A stretch of 64,000 nucleotides of DNA, taken from NCBI RefSeq assembly GCF_000252125.1, contig NZ_AHKF01000010.1, forward strand, positions 248,001 to 312,000. Direction: 5' to 3'. Both the position numbers and the translations under genes were made by a program. Origin of the DNA: Flavobacterium frigoris PS1 (GTDB lineage Bacteria > Bacteroidota > Bacteroidia > Flavobacteriales > Flavobacteriaceae). Shown piece by piece: positions 50,829 to 59,759 of the stretch; the first letter of the stretch is position 1, and every line of letters begins with the position of its first letter. The notes beneath the pieces were generated by a model. The model made no database searches, was not told the DNA's origin, and saw only the letters and a list, made by a program, of their open reading frames with translations.

Positions 50829-51599
50829 TTATTTTTGTGTGTTTAATTGGTGCAATAATTTCTCAGCAACTAATTTAGATGAAGCTGGATTTTGTCCTGT
50901 AATCAACAAACCATCTTCAACTGCATAAGGGTGCCAGTCTTCAACTTTTGAATAAGTTGCGCCGTTTGCCTGTAGCGCATCTTCTAGTAAGAAAGGAACA
51001 ACATCTGTTAATCCTACTGCTGCTTCTTCCGTATTTGAAAATCCAGTTACTTTTTTACCTTTTACTAAAAACTCTCCGTTTACTTTTACGTTTTTCAACA
51101 CCGCTGGTGAGTGACAAACGAAAGCTACTGGTTTGTTATTAGTATAGAAAGCTGAAATCAATTCGCTTGATGTTTTGTCTGTCGCCAAATCCCAAAGTGG
51201 ACCGTGACCTCCTGGATAAAACACAGCATCATAATCAGCTTCATTCACATCAGATAACCTATGTGTGTTTTTTAGTTTTGCCAATACTTCACTGTCTTTG
51301 TCAAGTCTTTTTGTGTCTTCTGTTGCTGCAGAAGGGTCGTCACTTTTTGGATCTATTGGAGGTTGTCCTCCTAGTGGTGTGGCAATGTCAATTTGAACGC
51401 CTTTATCAGCTAATTCGTAATATGGAGCTGCAAATTCTTCAGTCCAATATCCTGTTTTTTCTCCGGTATCTCCTAGTTTATCATGACTAGTAAGAACAAA
51501 TAATACTTTTTTCATAATTTTTTTATTTTGTTTTTGCGCAGTTGCACCTAGGCAGCCTACTGTTAATGCTATTACTGTAAATAATGCTATTTTCTTCAT
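50829..51599 (-). CDS. DJ-1/PfpI family type-1 glutamine amidotransferase-like protein
   Basis: The 256-residue protein has the DJ-1/PfpI catalytic Cys in VAFVCHSPAVL, with YDAVFYPGGHGPLWDL before it, and resembles Hsp31/glyoxalase III-type proteins. The long N-terminus (MKKIALFTVIALTVGCLGATAQ) looks like a signal or lipoprotein leader; starting at Met29 (MKKVLFVLTSH) would give a cytosolic form. It lies first in an operon with the alcohol dehydrogenase and is divergent from a LysR regulator, which suggests aldehyde or electrophile detoxification. Confidence 0.87.
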   Translation of the reverse strand: MKKIALFTVIALTVGCLGATAQKQNKKIMKKVLFVLTSHDKLGDTGEKTGYWTEEFAAPYYELADKGVQIDIATPLGGQPPIDPKSDDPSAATEDTKRLDKDSEVLAKLKNTHRLSDVNEADYDAVFYPGGHGPLWDLATDKTSSELISAFYTNNKPVAFVCHSPAVLKNVKVNGEFLVKGKKVTGFSNTEEAAVGLTDVVPFLLEDALQANGATYSKVEDWHPYAVEDGLLITGQNPASSKLVAEKLLHQLNTQK

Positions 51600-51630
51600 T
51601 ACTGATTTTGTTTCTACAAATTTACGGCGA

Positions 51631-51676
51631 ATATGTTATCAATAAAAATAATTTAAATTATGTTTGTGATAAATAT
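51631..51676. promoter_or_regulatory. nested inverted repeat in the shared promoter, possible LysR operator
   Basis: A 14-bp palindrome ATAATTTAAATTAT (51648-51661) sits inside outer arms TTATCA (51636-51641) and TGATAA (51667-51672), with further ATAT on both sides. The region of 86 bp lies between the LysR gene and the DJ-1 gene, which is the classical place for an operator of an autoregulated LysR protein. A/T-richness lowers the weight of the match. Confidence 0.5.
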
Positions 51677-51685
51677 ATTTATATC

Positions 51686-52582
51686 ATGGTAAACTTGGAA
51701 TGGTACAGAACATTTAAATCGGTGTATAAAAACCGTAATTTTTCATTGGCAGCCAAAGAATTATTTATCAGTCAACCGGCGGTTAGTCAGCAAATGTCAA
51801 TGTTAGAGGCGCATGTAGGTTATAAACTATTCAATAGAAAATCTAAAGGAGTCGAACCAACAGAATATGCTAAGTTACTGAATAACTTAATAATAGAAGC
51901 TTTAGATCGATTGGAAAATGTGGAAAATGGTTTCCGAACTAAAGCTTTTAATGCCAATCGATTAATTACCATAGGAATATCTACCCATTTATTCAGTAGT
52001 TTGGGTAGTTCTCTAATTGCGAAATTTGAGTACATTGATTTTAGTTTTCATGAAGATGAAGTGCTTTTTGAATTGGTTAACGACAAGAAACTGGATTTTG
52101 CAATTGTGACTACTAAATACGACACTTTTGATACCATTCAGAAAAAAGTGGGTGACATCAAACAAATTATAGTTGGCTCAAATACCATTGCTGCTGCAGG
52201 ATTTAAAACTAAAATCAAAGCGAATGATTTTACGGCTGCTGAAAATTGGTTAAATGAGCAAGTGTGGTATAGCCATGATTCTGGAATTCCGCATGTGAAA
52301 TTATTTTGGATGTATGCCTTTAATAAAAAAAGGCCTTCTATAATTCCTAATTACATTATTCCTTCTGAATACGAGATGTTAGGGGTGCTCTCGAAAAATA
52401 CTGGCGTGGCAGTTGTGTGGAATTGTAATGCCAAATCTTTCCTGCAGGACAAAAAGTTGCAATTACTATGGGACAGTAAGCAAATGCCTAATACTGAAGT
52501 ACACTTATTATCCGGTAAAAACGATAATTTTAATACTGCTTTTCAAGAAATTGAGTCCGAGTTGAATAGTATATTGCGGTAA
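51686..52582 (+). CDS. LysR-family transcriptional regulator
   Basis: The 298-residue protein starts MVNLEWYRTFKSVYKNRNF at the ATG at 51686 and has the LysR winged helix at about 5-60 (SLAAKELFISQPAVSQQMSMLEAHVGYKLFNRKSKGVEPTEYAKLL), followed by an effector-binding domain. The frame extends upstream to 51584, but that would overlap the divergent gene and add unrelated residues. It is divergent from the DJ-1/alcohol dehydrogenase operon and probably regulates it. Confidence 0.93.
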   Translation: MVNLEWYRTFKSVYKNRNFSLAAKELFISQPAVSQQMSMLEAHVGYKLFNRKSKGVEPTEYAKLLNNLIIEALDRLENVENGFRTKAFNANRLITIGISTHLFSSLGSSLIAKFEYIDFSFHEDEVLFELVNDKKLDFAIVTTKYDTFDTIQKKVGDIKQIIVGSNTIAAAGFKTKIKANDFTAAENWLNEQVWYSHDSGIPHVKLFWMYAFNKKRPSIIPNYIIPSEYEMLGVLSKNTGVAVVWNCNAKSFLQDKKLQLLWDSKQMPNTEVHLLSGKNDNFNTAFQEIESELNSILR

Positions 52583-53164
52583 TTATTTTTTGTAAAAATT
52601 ATTGTGATCAATGTATTCCCAAACTTTTGAAGGTAATAATGGTTGGATATTTTTTCCTTCTTTAATGCTTTTCCTGATAAAAGTCGAAGAAATTTCAACG
52701 ATGGGAGCATCAATCAAGTGAACTTTAGGGTGGTTTTTTAAACATGAATCTTCCTGATCGGGCGAGAGTCTTGGATAAACATAGATGTGATGATTTTGCA
52801 AAAGAACCTCATAGTTTTTCCATTTGTGTAGGGACTTCAGATTGTCTTCTCCCATAATCAGCGAAAATTCATGATCTGGATATTTTTCTTCGAGATGAAC
52901 TAAAGTGTTAACCGTATAATTGGGTTGCGATAATTTAAATTCAATGTCAGATGGTTTGAGTTTTGGATAATCCTCGGTTGCCAGATGTACCATTTGTAGC
53001 CGATGATAATCATCTAGTAAAGTCTCTTTCTTTTTGTGCGGATTGTGCGGCGTAACGACTAACCAAACTTGTTCCAAGTCAGCATTTTCTGCCATGTGAT
53101 TAGCAATAATTAGATGGCCAACGTGGATGGGGTTAAATGTTCCAAAATAAAGTCCAATTTTCAT
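52583..53164 (-). CDS. nadD: nicotinate-nucleotide adenylyltransferase
   Basis: The 193-residue protein has the nucleotidyltransferase motifs FGTFNPIHVGHLIIANHM and the C-terminal EISSTFIRKSIKEG. It forms nicotinate adenine dinucleotide in NAD synthesis. Its stop codon is immediately next to that of the convergent LysR gene, leaving no spacer. It follows gmk by 69 bp with an inverted repeat between. Confidence 0.94.
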   Translation of the reverse strand: MKIGLYFGTFNPIHVGHLIIANHMAENADLEQVWLVVTPHNPHKKKETLLDDYHRLQMVHLATEDYPKLKPSDIEFKLSQPNYTVNTLVHLEEKYPDHEFSLIMGEDNLKSLHKWKNYEVLLQNHHIYVYPRLSPDQEDSCLKNHPKVHLIDAPIVEISSTFIRKSIKEGKNIQPLLPSKVWEYIDHNNFYKK

Positions 53165-53181
53165 AGATTTAATTTAAAGAT

Positions 53182-53236
53182 TTAAAAATTAAAGAATTGA
53201 AAGATTGTAATTGGTTTTTCAATCTTTTAATTTTTA
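53182..53236. repeat. A/T-only inverted repeat between gmk and nadD
   Basis: TAAAAATTAAAGAATTGAAAGATTG faces CAATCTTTTAATTTTTA over a short loop. It may lower read-through from gmk into nadD. Its composition is like the TTTAAA-type repeats elsewhere in the window. Confidence 0.5.
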
Positions 53237-53806
53237 TTTATTTACAAAGTCCTTCACCAATTCATAGGCTTCGTCCAAAGCGATATCCAAGTCGTAGTTT
53301 TTGATAACAACATCAAACTGTGGAGCAGTAGCTAATTCTACGGAAGCTTTAGCAATACGCATATTGATCTTGTCGTCACTTTCTGTGGACCTTTTCTTGA
53401 GTCGGATTTTCAATTCATCAATACTGGGAGGTTTCACAAACACAGCTAATGTTTCTTCAGGAAATTTGTGTTTTATTCGTAATCCACCAGCCACATCAAT
53501 ATCAAAAATCACATTTTTTCCTTTAGCCCAGATGCGTTCCACTTCACTTTTTAGGGTGCCGTAGAAATTATCACGATAGACTTCTTCCCACTCCACAAAA
53601 TCTTCGTTTTTGATATGAGTTTTAAAATCTTCTAAGGACATGAAGTAATAATCTTTTCCGTTAACTTCTTCCCCGCGACCTTCTCGAGTGGCGGCTGAAA
53701 TGGAAAACTCCAAATTCAAATTTGGTTTGCTTAATAAATGCCTAACGATGGTCGTTTTTCCAGAACCAGAGGGTGCTGAAAAAACGATTAATTTTCCTTT
53801 TTTCAT
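53234..53806 (-). CDS. gmk: guanylate kinase
   Basis: The 190-residue protein has the P-loop SAPSGSGKTTIVRHLL and the guanylate kinase pattern FSISAATREGRGEEVNGKDYYFMS, with DIDVAGGLRIK and RLKKRSTESDDKINMR. It phosphorylates GMP to GDP. It lies 41 bp after yicC and before nadD in the same operon. Confidence 0.96.
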   Translation of the reverse strand: MKKGKLIVFSAPSGSGKTTIVRHLLSKPNLNLEFSISAATREGRGEEVNGKDYYFMSLEDFKTHIKNEDFVEWEEVYRDNFYGTLKSEVERIWAKGKNVIFDIDVAGGLRIKHKFPEETLAVFVKPPSIDELKIRLKKRSTESDDKINMRIAKASVELATAPQFDVVIKNYDLDIALDEAYELVKDFVNK

Positions 53807-53847
53807 TTTATGCTGAATTTATTCCAGTATTTTTTTATTAGCTAAAT

Positions 53848-54708
53848 CTACAATACGTTCAAAACCTGTTCTTTGATTTTTTCTAATTCGTCTTTCATTT
53901 GAACGACTAATTTCTGCATTTGTGCGTGGTTTGATTTAGAACCCATAGTATTGATCTCACGCCCCATTTCTTGGGTAATAAAACCTAATTTTCTACCATT
54001 GGCTTCCGTTCCGTTTATTGTTTCTAAGAAATAATCTAAATGGTTTGTTAGACGCACTTTTTCCTCAGTAATATCAAGTTTCTCTAAATAATAGATTAAT
54101 TCTTGTTCAAAACGATTTTCATCCACGTTTACTTTAAGTTCTGCAATTGCAGTTTGTAAACGATCTTTTATTGCTTGTACGCGCTCTGGATCTAATGCTA
54201 GTGCTTCAGTCATGTATTGACGAATGTTGCCAATGCGCAATTGAAATTCCTTTTCCAATGACATTCCTTCGTCTTTTCTAAAAGCCAAGATATTCTGAAC
54301 AGCTTCTTCGATAACAACTTGGATTTGTACCCAGTCATTTTCGTCAATTTCATCACGCTCCACTTTTAATGCGTCAGGCATTCTAACTGCCATTTTCATC
54401 AATTCAGTCTCGTCTGCATCAGCATAGATTTCCTTAAGCTGTTTGATGTATCCTTTTATGATTGGCGCATTTACTTTGGTTGAAGTTTGTTCTGCTGTGC
54501 TTTCGATAAAAATAGAAAAATCTACTTTTCCTCTTTCTAGTTTTACTGCTAATTGATTGCGCAATCCTAATTCTATTTCGCGGTAAAGGGAAGGCATTCT
54601 CACGTTCAAATCAAGTCCTTTACTATTTAAAGATTTTACTTCTATTGTTATTTTCTTGGTTGGTAATTGCAAAGAGGCTTTACCAAAACCTGTCATCGAT
54701 TGTATCAT
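53848..54708 (-). CDS. YicC family endoribonuclease-like protein
   Basis: The 286-residue protein has the YicC pattern: MIQSMTGFGKASLQLPTKKITIEVKSLNSKGLDLNVRMP at the start and RKLGFITQEMGREINTMGSKSNHAQMQKLVVQMKDELEKIKEQVLNVL at the end. Family members in other bacteria act on RNA. The gene is directly before gmk, which is the common arrangement. Confidence 0.93.
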   Translation of the reverse strand: MIQSMTGFGKASLQLPTKKITIEVKSLNSKGLDLNVRMPSLYREIELGLRNQLAVKLERGKVDFSIFIESTAEQTSTKVNAPIIKGYIKQLKEIYADADETELMKMAVRMPDALKVERDEIDENDWVQIQVVIEEAVQNILAFRKDEGMSLEKEFQLRIGNIRQYMTEALALDPERVQAIKDRLQTAIAELKVNVDENRFEQELIYYLEKLDITEEKVRLTNHLDYFLETINGTEANGRKLGFITQEMGREINTMGSKSNHAQMQKLVVQMKDELEKIKEQVLNVL

Positions 54709-54814
54709 ATAATTTTCTAAAAGAGTTCAAAGATAAGAAAAAAGAGTTCATTGGCCAGAGTTCGACGCTGCCGATGTGTTTAAGAATATAAATGTCCTGT
54801 GAGCGAGCTTTAGT

Positions 54815-55708
54815 TTAGCTATCAGCAGTTTTCCTTTTCTGGGTAACCATGTAAACGCCCACAAAGATTAAAACTGCCGAAACTATTTTTACCAAACTCA
54901 GATCATCCTTTCCTAGGCCAATTGCAAACACAGTAGCGAAGAAAGGCTGAAGGTAGATAAAGACGGCAACGGTTGTTGGTTTTAATTCTTTCATGGTAAG
55001 CAGGTTTAATAAATAGGTTATAAAGGTCGAAATCACCACCACAAATCCTATTTTCCAATAAATGTGCACTGGTACTATCGCCCAGTTTACCGCTTCAAAT
55101 TGGCTCCAGCCAAAAGGTAAAACCATCAAAAAACCAAAAAGATAGATCCATTTTACAAAGGTAAAAGCATTGTATTTGTCCATTAGTTTCTTGACAGTTA
55201 TCAGATAGAAACCGTAGGAGACCGCATTGACAAAAACTAAAATATTGCCCAAGCTGGCATTAGAGGCCGTGCCAATTGATCTGCCGTAAAGGATTAGAAA
55301 GGCGGTTCCTATTAATCCGAGAATTATACCAATGACCATGCGTTTTTGCATGCGTTCCTTCATAATAATTGCTGACAGAACTAATACGATCATTGGTGTT
55401 GTGACCATTATCACTGATGCCGAGATTGGCGAAGTTAGGCTTAATCCCTTAAAAAAAGTAAGCATATTAAAAGCGACACCAAAGAAAGCGGCAGCAATAA
55501 TTCGAGGAAAGTCCTTTAGTGCAATTTTTTCTTTTGGCATAAAAAGCCAGGAAAGCCAAAATAGCAGCATTGCGCCACTTACGCGCAATAAAATAAAGCC
55601 GTATGCATCGATATATTCTGGCATCACGTCCTTAGCAATAGTAAACGTAACGCCGTAAATTACAGAAACAATAGTAGCACCAAAAAGCGCAACATTCCTT
55701 TTAGACAT
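54815..55708 (-). CDS. DMT/EamA family transporter
   Basis: The 297-residue protein has about ten hydrophobic segments in two EamA repeats, for example YGFILLRVSGAMLLFWLSWLF and VFIYLQPFFATVFAIGLG near the end. EamA proteins move small metabolites across the cytoplasmic membrane; the substrate is unknown. Its start overlaps the end of the ArsC-like gene by 8 bp. Confidence 0.88.
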   Translation of the reverse strand: MSKRNVALFGATIVSVIYGVTFTIAKDVMPEYIDAYGFILLRVSGAMLLFWLSWLFMPKEKIALKDFPRIIAAAFFGVAFNMLTFFKGLSLTSPISASVIMVTTPMIVLVLSAIIMKERMQKRMVIGIILGLIGTAFLILYGRSIGTASNASLGNILVFVNAVSYGFYLITVKKLMDKYNAFTFVKWIYLFGFLMVLPFGWSQFEAVNWAIVPVHIYWKIGFVVVISTFITYLLNLLTMKELKPTTVAVFIYLQPFFATVFAIGLGKDDLSLVKIVSAVLIFVGVYMVTQKRKTADS

Positions 55709-56057
55709 TAGCTAACGCTTTCATTACTTGAAGCATGTTTTGCTGCGTACCGCCTACATAAACGTTATTGTCAATAACAAAAACGGGTCGGCTTAAAAAG
55801 GTATAGTGTTCTAGAATGTATTTTTTATAATCGGCTTCGGTCAAAGATTTATTCTTTAAATCCATTGTTTTATACAGTACTGCTTTTTTGCTGAATAACG
55901 CTTCGTAACTACCAGAAAGTTGGTGCATTTCTTCTAATTCCTCTTCTGTCAAAGCTGTTTGTTTTATATCGCGAAAAACTAGATTATTACCTTTTGGTAA
56001 TGATTTTATAATTTTTCGGCAAGTATCACAAGAAGCGATGTAATATATTTTGTTCAT
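55701..56057 (-). CDS. ArsC/Spx-family protein
   Basis: The 118-residue protein has the thioredoxin-fold ArsC pattern: IYYIASCDTCRKIIKSLPKGNNL with a CxxC pair near the N-terminus, SYEALFSKKAVLYK in the middle and FLSRPVFVIDNNVYVGG. It could be an arsenate reductase or an Spx-like regulator; ArsC needs the RP motif (here SRPVF), which is present. I start at the ATG at 56057, because the longer frame begins with TTG. It is upstream of and overlaps the EamA gene. Confidence 0.87.
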   Translation of the reverse strand: MNKIYYIASCDTCRKIIKSLPKGNNLVFRDIKQTALTEEELEEMHQLSGSYEALFSKKAVLYKTMDLKNKSLTEADYKKYILEHYTFLSRPVFVIDNNVYVGGTQQNMLQVMKALANV

Positions 56058-56131
56058 AATAATTTCAATTTCTTTGTGCAAAGAAAAATCATTTGAAAGT
56101 GAAAATGATTATTTTTATCAAAAAAATAAAA

Positions 56132-56587
56132 ATGAACACATCATTAGACGTTACTAGAACTAGTAGAAAAATGTTATCTCAATTTTTAAAAGGATATAAT
56201 TTAGCTCAACTTAACACTATTCCCGAAGGACATAACAATAATTTGATTTGGAATATTGCACATATTGTTGTGGTACAACAGATGCTGGTCTATAATTTGT
56301 CTGGTCTTCCGATGAAAATTTCAGACACGCTGGTACAAAAATATAAAAAAGGAACAAAGCCAGAACAGGATGTGACACAAGCCGAAGTTGATGAAATTTA
56401 TAATTTACTTATAGAAACGATCGATCAAACTGAGGTTGATTTGAATAACAATAGTTTTGTTAATTACCAAGAATATCCCACTTCGACAGGATTAGTTTTA
56501 AAAAACGTCAAAGACGCAATGTCTTTTAATAGTTTTCATGAAGGGATCCATATTGGAGCTATTCTTAGTATTAGAAAGTTCGTTTAG
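56132..56587 (+). CDS. DinB-family protein
   Basis: The 151-residue protein has the DinB four-helix bundle pattern: LSQFLKGYNLAQLNTIPEGHNNNLIWNIAHIVVVQQMLVYNL and later FNSFHEGIHIGAILSIRKF, whose His residues can bind a metal. I start at the ATG at 56132, since the longer frame begins with TTG. The enzymatic role in this family is mostly unknown (thiol-transfer enzymes are relatives). It is divergent from the ArsC-like gene. Confidence 0.85.
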   Translation: MNTSLDVTRTSRKMLSQFLKGYNLAQLNTIPEGHNNNLIWNIAHIVVVQQMLVYNLSGLPMKISDTLVQKYKKGTKPEQDVTQAEVDEIYNLLIETIDQTEVDLNNNSFVNYQEYPTSTGLVLKNVKDAMSFNSFHEGIHIGAILSIRKFV

Positions 56588-56594
56588 GTTTGAG

Positions 56595-57338
56595 TTATTT
56601 TATTAAAAGATAATCATTCACTTCGTTATAAGACAGCAATAATTCTTTAGGACCATCAGCGTAAGATGCTGCTTCATAAGGGTTGTAATATAAAAGCAGC
56701 CCTTGATCCGTATAGAATATATTGTTAGGTAAGCTAAATTTGTCGCCTTCAAATAGAAGGCCTGTTGCGTTAATGGACTTATTTGCAGGGATATTATATT
56801 TACTTCTGAATTTTTTTTCGGCGAAAGCCTTAAAAGTATTCTGGTCTTTAAACAATAGATGGTTTGGAATTGATTTTCCGGTTTCGGGATCAAAAATTAA
56901 AGAGCGTAGCCCTTGATACCCATGTGCGCCACCAGTAAAAGTATAGTGCTTGATTTGAATGTTAAGGATGCTATCAGACTGGTATTTTATGCTTCCTTCA
57001 ATTTCTGCTTCCCAACCAAAAACGTCTTTTGGAAAATCTTTTCTAAGTTTCTCATAAGAGCCAATAAATGAATTTAGCAGTCCATTATATTCAGTTGAAG
57101 TATAGGGTTTCTCGCCAAAATAAATAATCTCCTTCAAAACAGAAAATACTTTTTTGTTGATACTATCGGATACAATTGGGACGTCTTTCGCAATTGGGAT
57201 AGTGACACTTATATGCGGACAATTTTCATTACAGGGCAAACTGCTTTCCTTTTCGAAAGATTGGTTGTCAAAAGTCAATTCTTTTGAACATCGTGCCATT
57301 GATAAAAGTAGTATTGTGTATAGGAGAATGTGTTTCAT
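56595..57338 (-). CDS. DUF3298/RsiV-type lipoprotein
   Basis: The 247-residue protein has a lipoprotein-like start (MKHILLYTILLLSMARCSK, Cys17) and a PdaC/RsiV-type domain: CPHISVTIPIAKDVPIVSDSINKKVF, then YTFTGGAHGYQGLRSLIFDPETGK, the GGAHG motif of DUF3298. Such domains bind peptidoglycan or lysozyme in RsiV. The stop codon is just 7 bp from the convergent DinB gene. Confidence 0.83.
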   Translation of the reverse strand: MKHILLYTILLLSMARCSKELTFDNQSFEKESSLPCNENCPHISVTIPIAKDVPIVSDSINKKVFSVLKEIIYFGEKPYTSTEYNGLLNSFIGSYEKLRKDFPKDVFGWEAEIEGSIKYQSDSILNIQIKHYTFTGGAHGYQGLRSLIFDPETGKSIPNHLLFKDQNTFKAFAEKKFRSKYNIPANKSINATGLLFEGDKFSLPNNIFYTDQGLLLYYNPYEAASYADGPKELLLSYNEVNDYLLIK

Positions 57339-57434
57339 TGCAAAAAATGTTAATCAAATAAAAAGGGATGGACTTGCATCCTGCCAAGAATAAATTTAAA
57401 GGTAAGTTTGTAAAGCCATTAAAAATTTAAAGAT

Positions 57435-58577
57435 ATGAAATTCAATACTAAAACAATACACGGCGGGCAACATCATGACCCAAGCACTGGGGCAGTTATG
57501 CCACCGGTTTTTCAAACTACTACATTTGCACAAACTAGTCCGGGTAAACCTATTGGTGATTATGTGTATAGTAGATCTGCAAATCCAACTAGAACGGCTT
57601 TAGAAGAGGCTTTGGCTAGTATTGAAAACGGTGCGAAAGGATTGGCTTTTTCTTCAGGCTTAGCTGCGACAGATTGTTTGTTGCGTTCTTTTAAAGCTGG
57701 TGACGAAATTATTGCGATGGACGATTTATATGGTGGTACCTATAGAATGTTTACTAAGATATATAAGAATTCAGGAATTAAGTTTCATTATGTTGATATG
57801 AATGATCTGGATAATGTTCGAGCATTAATTAATGAAAACACTAAAATGGTTTGGGTAGAAACACCTACAAACCCTTTAATGAAATTAGCCGATATTGCTG
57901 CTGTAGCAAAAATTACTAAGGCTAATAATATTTTGTTTGCCGTAGATAATACGTTTGCAACACCATATTTACAAAACCCACTGGACTTAGGTGCGGATGT
58001 GGTAATGCATTCGGCTACAAAATACCTTGCTGGTCATTCTGATGTAGTGGCAGGAGCTTTAATTGCTAAAACAGCGGAGCTAGGCCAGCAATTACATTTT
58101 CAGCAATTTGCCACTGGTGCTACACTAGGGCCAATGGATAGTTTTTTAGTTCTTAGAGGAATAAAAACATTGCATTTAAGGATGCAAAGACATTGCGAAA
58201 ATGGAGAAAAAGTGGCTGAATTTTTAAACAATCACCCAAAAGTAAAGACAGTTTATTATCCAGGATTAGCCAGTCATCCTTATCATGAAGTTGCTAAGAA
58301 GCAAATGAGTGCTTTTGGCGGAATGGTTTCTTTTGATTTTGTGTCAGGAGCAAAACAAGACTCTATTGATTTTTTAGAGAAAGTCAAAATATTCACTTTG
58401 GCTGAATCATTAGGAGGTGTTGAATCATTGGCAAATCACCCGGCTTTAATGACTCATGCTTCGATTCCGGAAGATAAACGAAAAGAAGTGGGAATTACGG
58501 ATGATTTAGTTCGTTTAAGTATCGGTGTAGAAGATATTGAAGATCTTATAGAAGATTTGAAGCAAGCATTGACGTAA
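57435..58577 (+). CDS. trans-sulfuration PLP enzyme (cystathionine gamma-synthase/lyase type)
   Basis: The 380-residue protein has the Cys/Met-metabolism PLP pattern: FNTKTIHGGQHHDPSTGAVMPPVFQTTTF, YSRSANPTRTALEEALASIE, PLP-binding Lys in SATKYLAGHSDVVAGAL, and ESLGGVESLANHPALMTHASIP. Whether it makes or splits cystathionine cannot be told from sequence. A terminator follows it. Confidence 0.92.
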   Translation: MKFNTKTIHGGQHHDPSTGAVMPPVFQTTTFAQTSPGKPIGDYVYSRSANPTRTALEEALASIENGAKGLAFSSGLAATDCLLRSFKAGDEIIAMDDLYGGTYRMFTKIYKNSGIKFHYVDMNDLDNVRALINENTKMVWVETPTNPLMKLADIAAVAKITKANNILFAVDNTFATPYLQNPLDLGADVVMHSATKYLAGHSDVVAGALIAKTAELGQQLHFQQFATGATLGPMDSFLVLRGIKTLHLRMQRHCENGEKVAEFLNNHPKVKTVYYPGLASHPYHEVAKKQMSAFGGMVSFDFVSGAKQDSIDFLEKVKIFTLAESLGGVESLANHPALMTHASIPEDKRKEVGITDDLVRLSIGVEDIEDLIEDLKQALT

Positions 58578-58621
58578 GCAAAAACATCTCACTTTGTAAG
58601 TGACTTTTTAGATGAATAAAA

Positions 58622-58653
58622 AAGTCCCAATTCTAAATTTAGAATTGGGACTT
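58622..58653. terminator. terminator between the trans-sulfuration gene and the barrel-protein gene
   Basis: AAGTCCCAATTCTAAA is followed directly by its exact complement, a perfect 16-bp palindromic stem near A/T-rich flanks. It lies between convergent genes. Confidence 0.85.
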
Positions 58654-58679
58654 ATGTTTTTTTATGATAAAGCAATATG

Positions 58680-59483
58680 CTATTGTAAATAATAGATGTA
58701 TCCAACATTAAACCACACTAACCAGTCGTTTGCTTTATTCTCCTTGTAAATCGCAGGGTTGGGATTTAAGCCATCCACCCAGTTAGAGAAATAATATTGA
58801 AAGCGTAAATCAACCATAAAATCACTTAAAGGGCTTAATTTGTATCGTGTTCCCACACTTGAAACAACGGACCAAACAGAGCCTCCTTCGGTTGAAAATC
58901 CATAAGGACGATTGTCAGTAGGGACTAAATATTTAGGAAATGTAGTTAATGGTGTGCCCAAAGGACCAAGCGTAGAATAAGCCTTAGCGTTATAATAACT
59001 GAATTGGGCTCCCAGACTTACAAATGGACCGAGGCTCCCTATTGAGGCGGTGAAATCACGTATGCTTAAAGGGAAATATTCCAGTTGCATTCCAATATTA
59101 GTAACCGCTGTGCTTCCTTTCATAGCTCGCAATTGATTAGCACCTACTGATGTTTTATCTGGTGCGACCCATTCCCCAAGATGCTCTAAGTTGGTTTTGT
59201 TGTAAGACAATTCGCTTCTTAATTTAAAATGATCATTAAAATAGGTTTCTGGCGTGTAGCAATTACAATCTGCTTCGTAGGAGAAATTTATATAATGGAT
59301 TATCCCTATTCCTATCCCTGTATTTCCGGCATTAGTACTTAAACTATAACGCTCGCCATAGTCAGATTGAAAAGCGACAGGGCCAGCAATAACTCCCACT
59401 TCATGAGAGAAGCCGAATTGAGCATTAGAATTATTTGAAAAGCCGAAGAAAACAAATAAAATAAGAGAGACGTATCTGAGCAT
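58680..59483 (-). CDS. outer-membrane beta-barrel-like protein of Flavobacteriaceae
   Basis: The 267-residue protein has a signal peptide (MLRYVSLILFVFFGFSNNSNAQ) and a beta-barrel-like mature part with many aromatic residues, alternating hydrophobic positions and a terminal IYYLQ. It resembles a family known from flavobacteria by the name THC0290_0291, which I recall but cannot confirm. The function is unknown. Two closely spaced Cys residues (CNCYTPE) are present. Confidence 0.72.
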   Translation of the reverse strand: MLRYVSLILFVFFGFSNNSNAQFGFSHEVGVIAGPVAFQSDYGERYSLSTNAGNTGIGIGIIHYINFSYEADCNCYTPETYFNDHFKLRSELSYNKTNLEHLGEWVAPDKTSVGANQLRAMKGSTAVTNIGMQLEYFPLSIRDFTASIGSLGPFVSLGAQFSYYNAKAYSTLGPLGTPLTTFPKYLVPTDNRPYGFSTEGGSVWSVVSSVGTRYKLSPLSDFMVDLRFQYYFSNWVDGLNPNPAIYKENKANDWLVWFNVGYIYYLQ

Positions 59484-59704
59484 TTTCTATTAAAATTTCG
59501 AGTACGGACAAATATATAAAAAACATCATTCATCCGTTAAAATTAAAATCAAAAATAAATAAACAAATAGGAATTTGCTTAAGAAAAACACAACGTTTTT
59601 ATATAATTGCTAACTTCCAAAGCCTAAATTTTAAGGAATGATTAATAAAAATATAATTCGGCGAGATATAATTAAATATTATTTATAAATAGTCGCATAA
59701 AACG

Positions 59705-59712
59705 TATATTTG
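59705..59712 (+). promoter_or_regulatory. putative -7 element (TATATTTG) of gdhA
   Basis: TATATTTG fits TAnnTTTG and lies 47 bp upstream of the gdhA ATG. No strict -33 TTG is seen at the usual distance. The upstream sequence is very A/T-rich. Confidence 0.45.
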
Positions 59713-59759
59713 TATACTCTAACGAAAACGTTTTCTTAAACGTTAATAATCTAATAATC

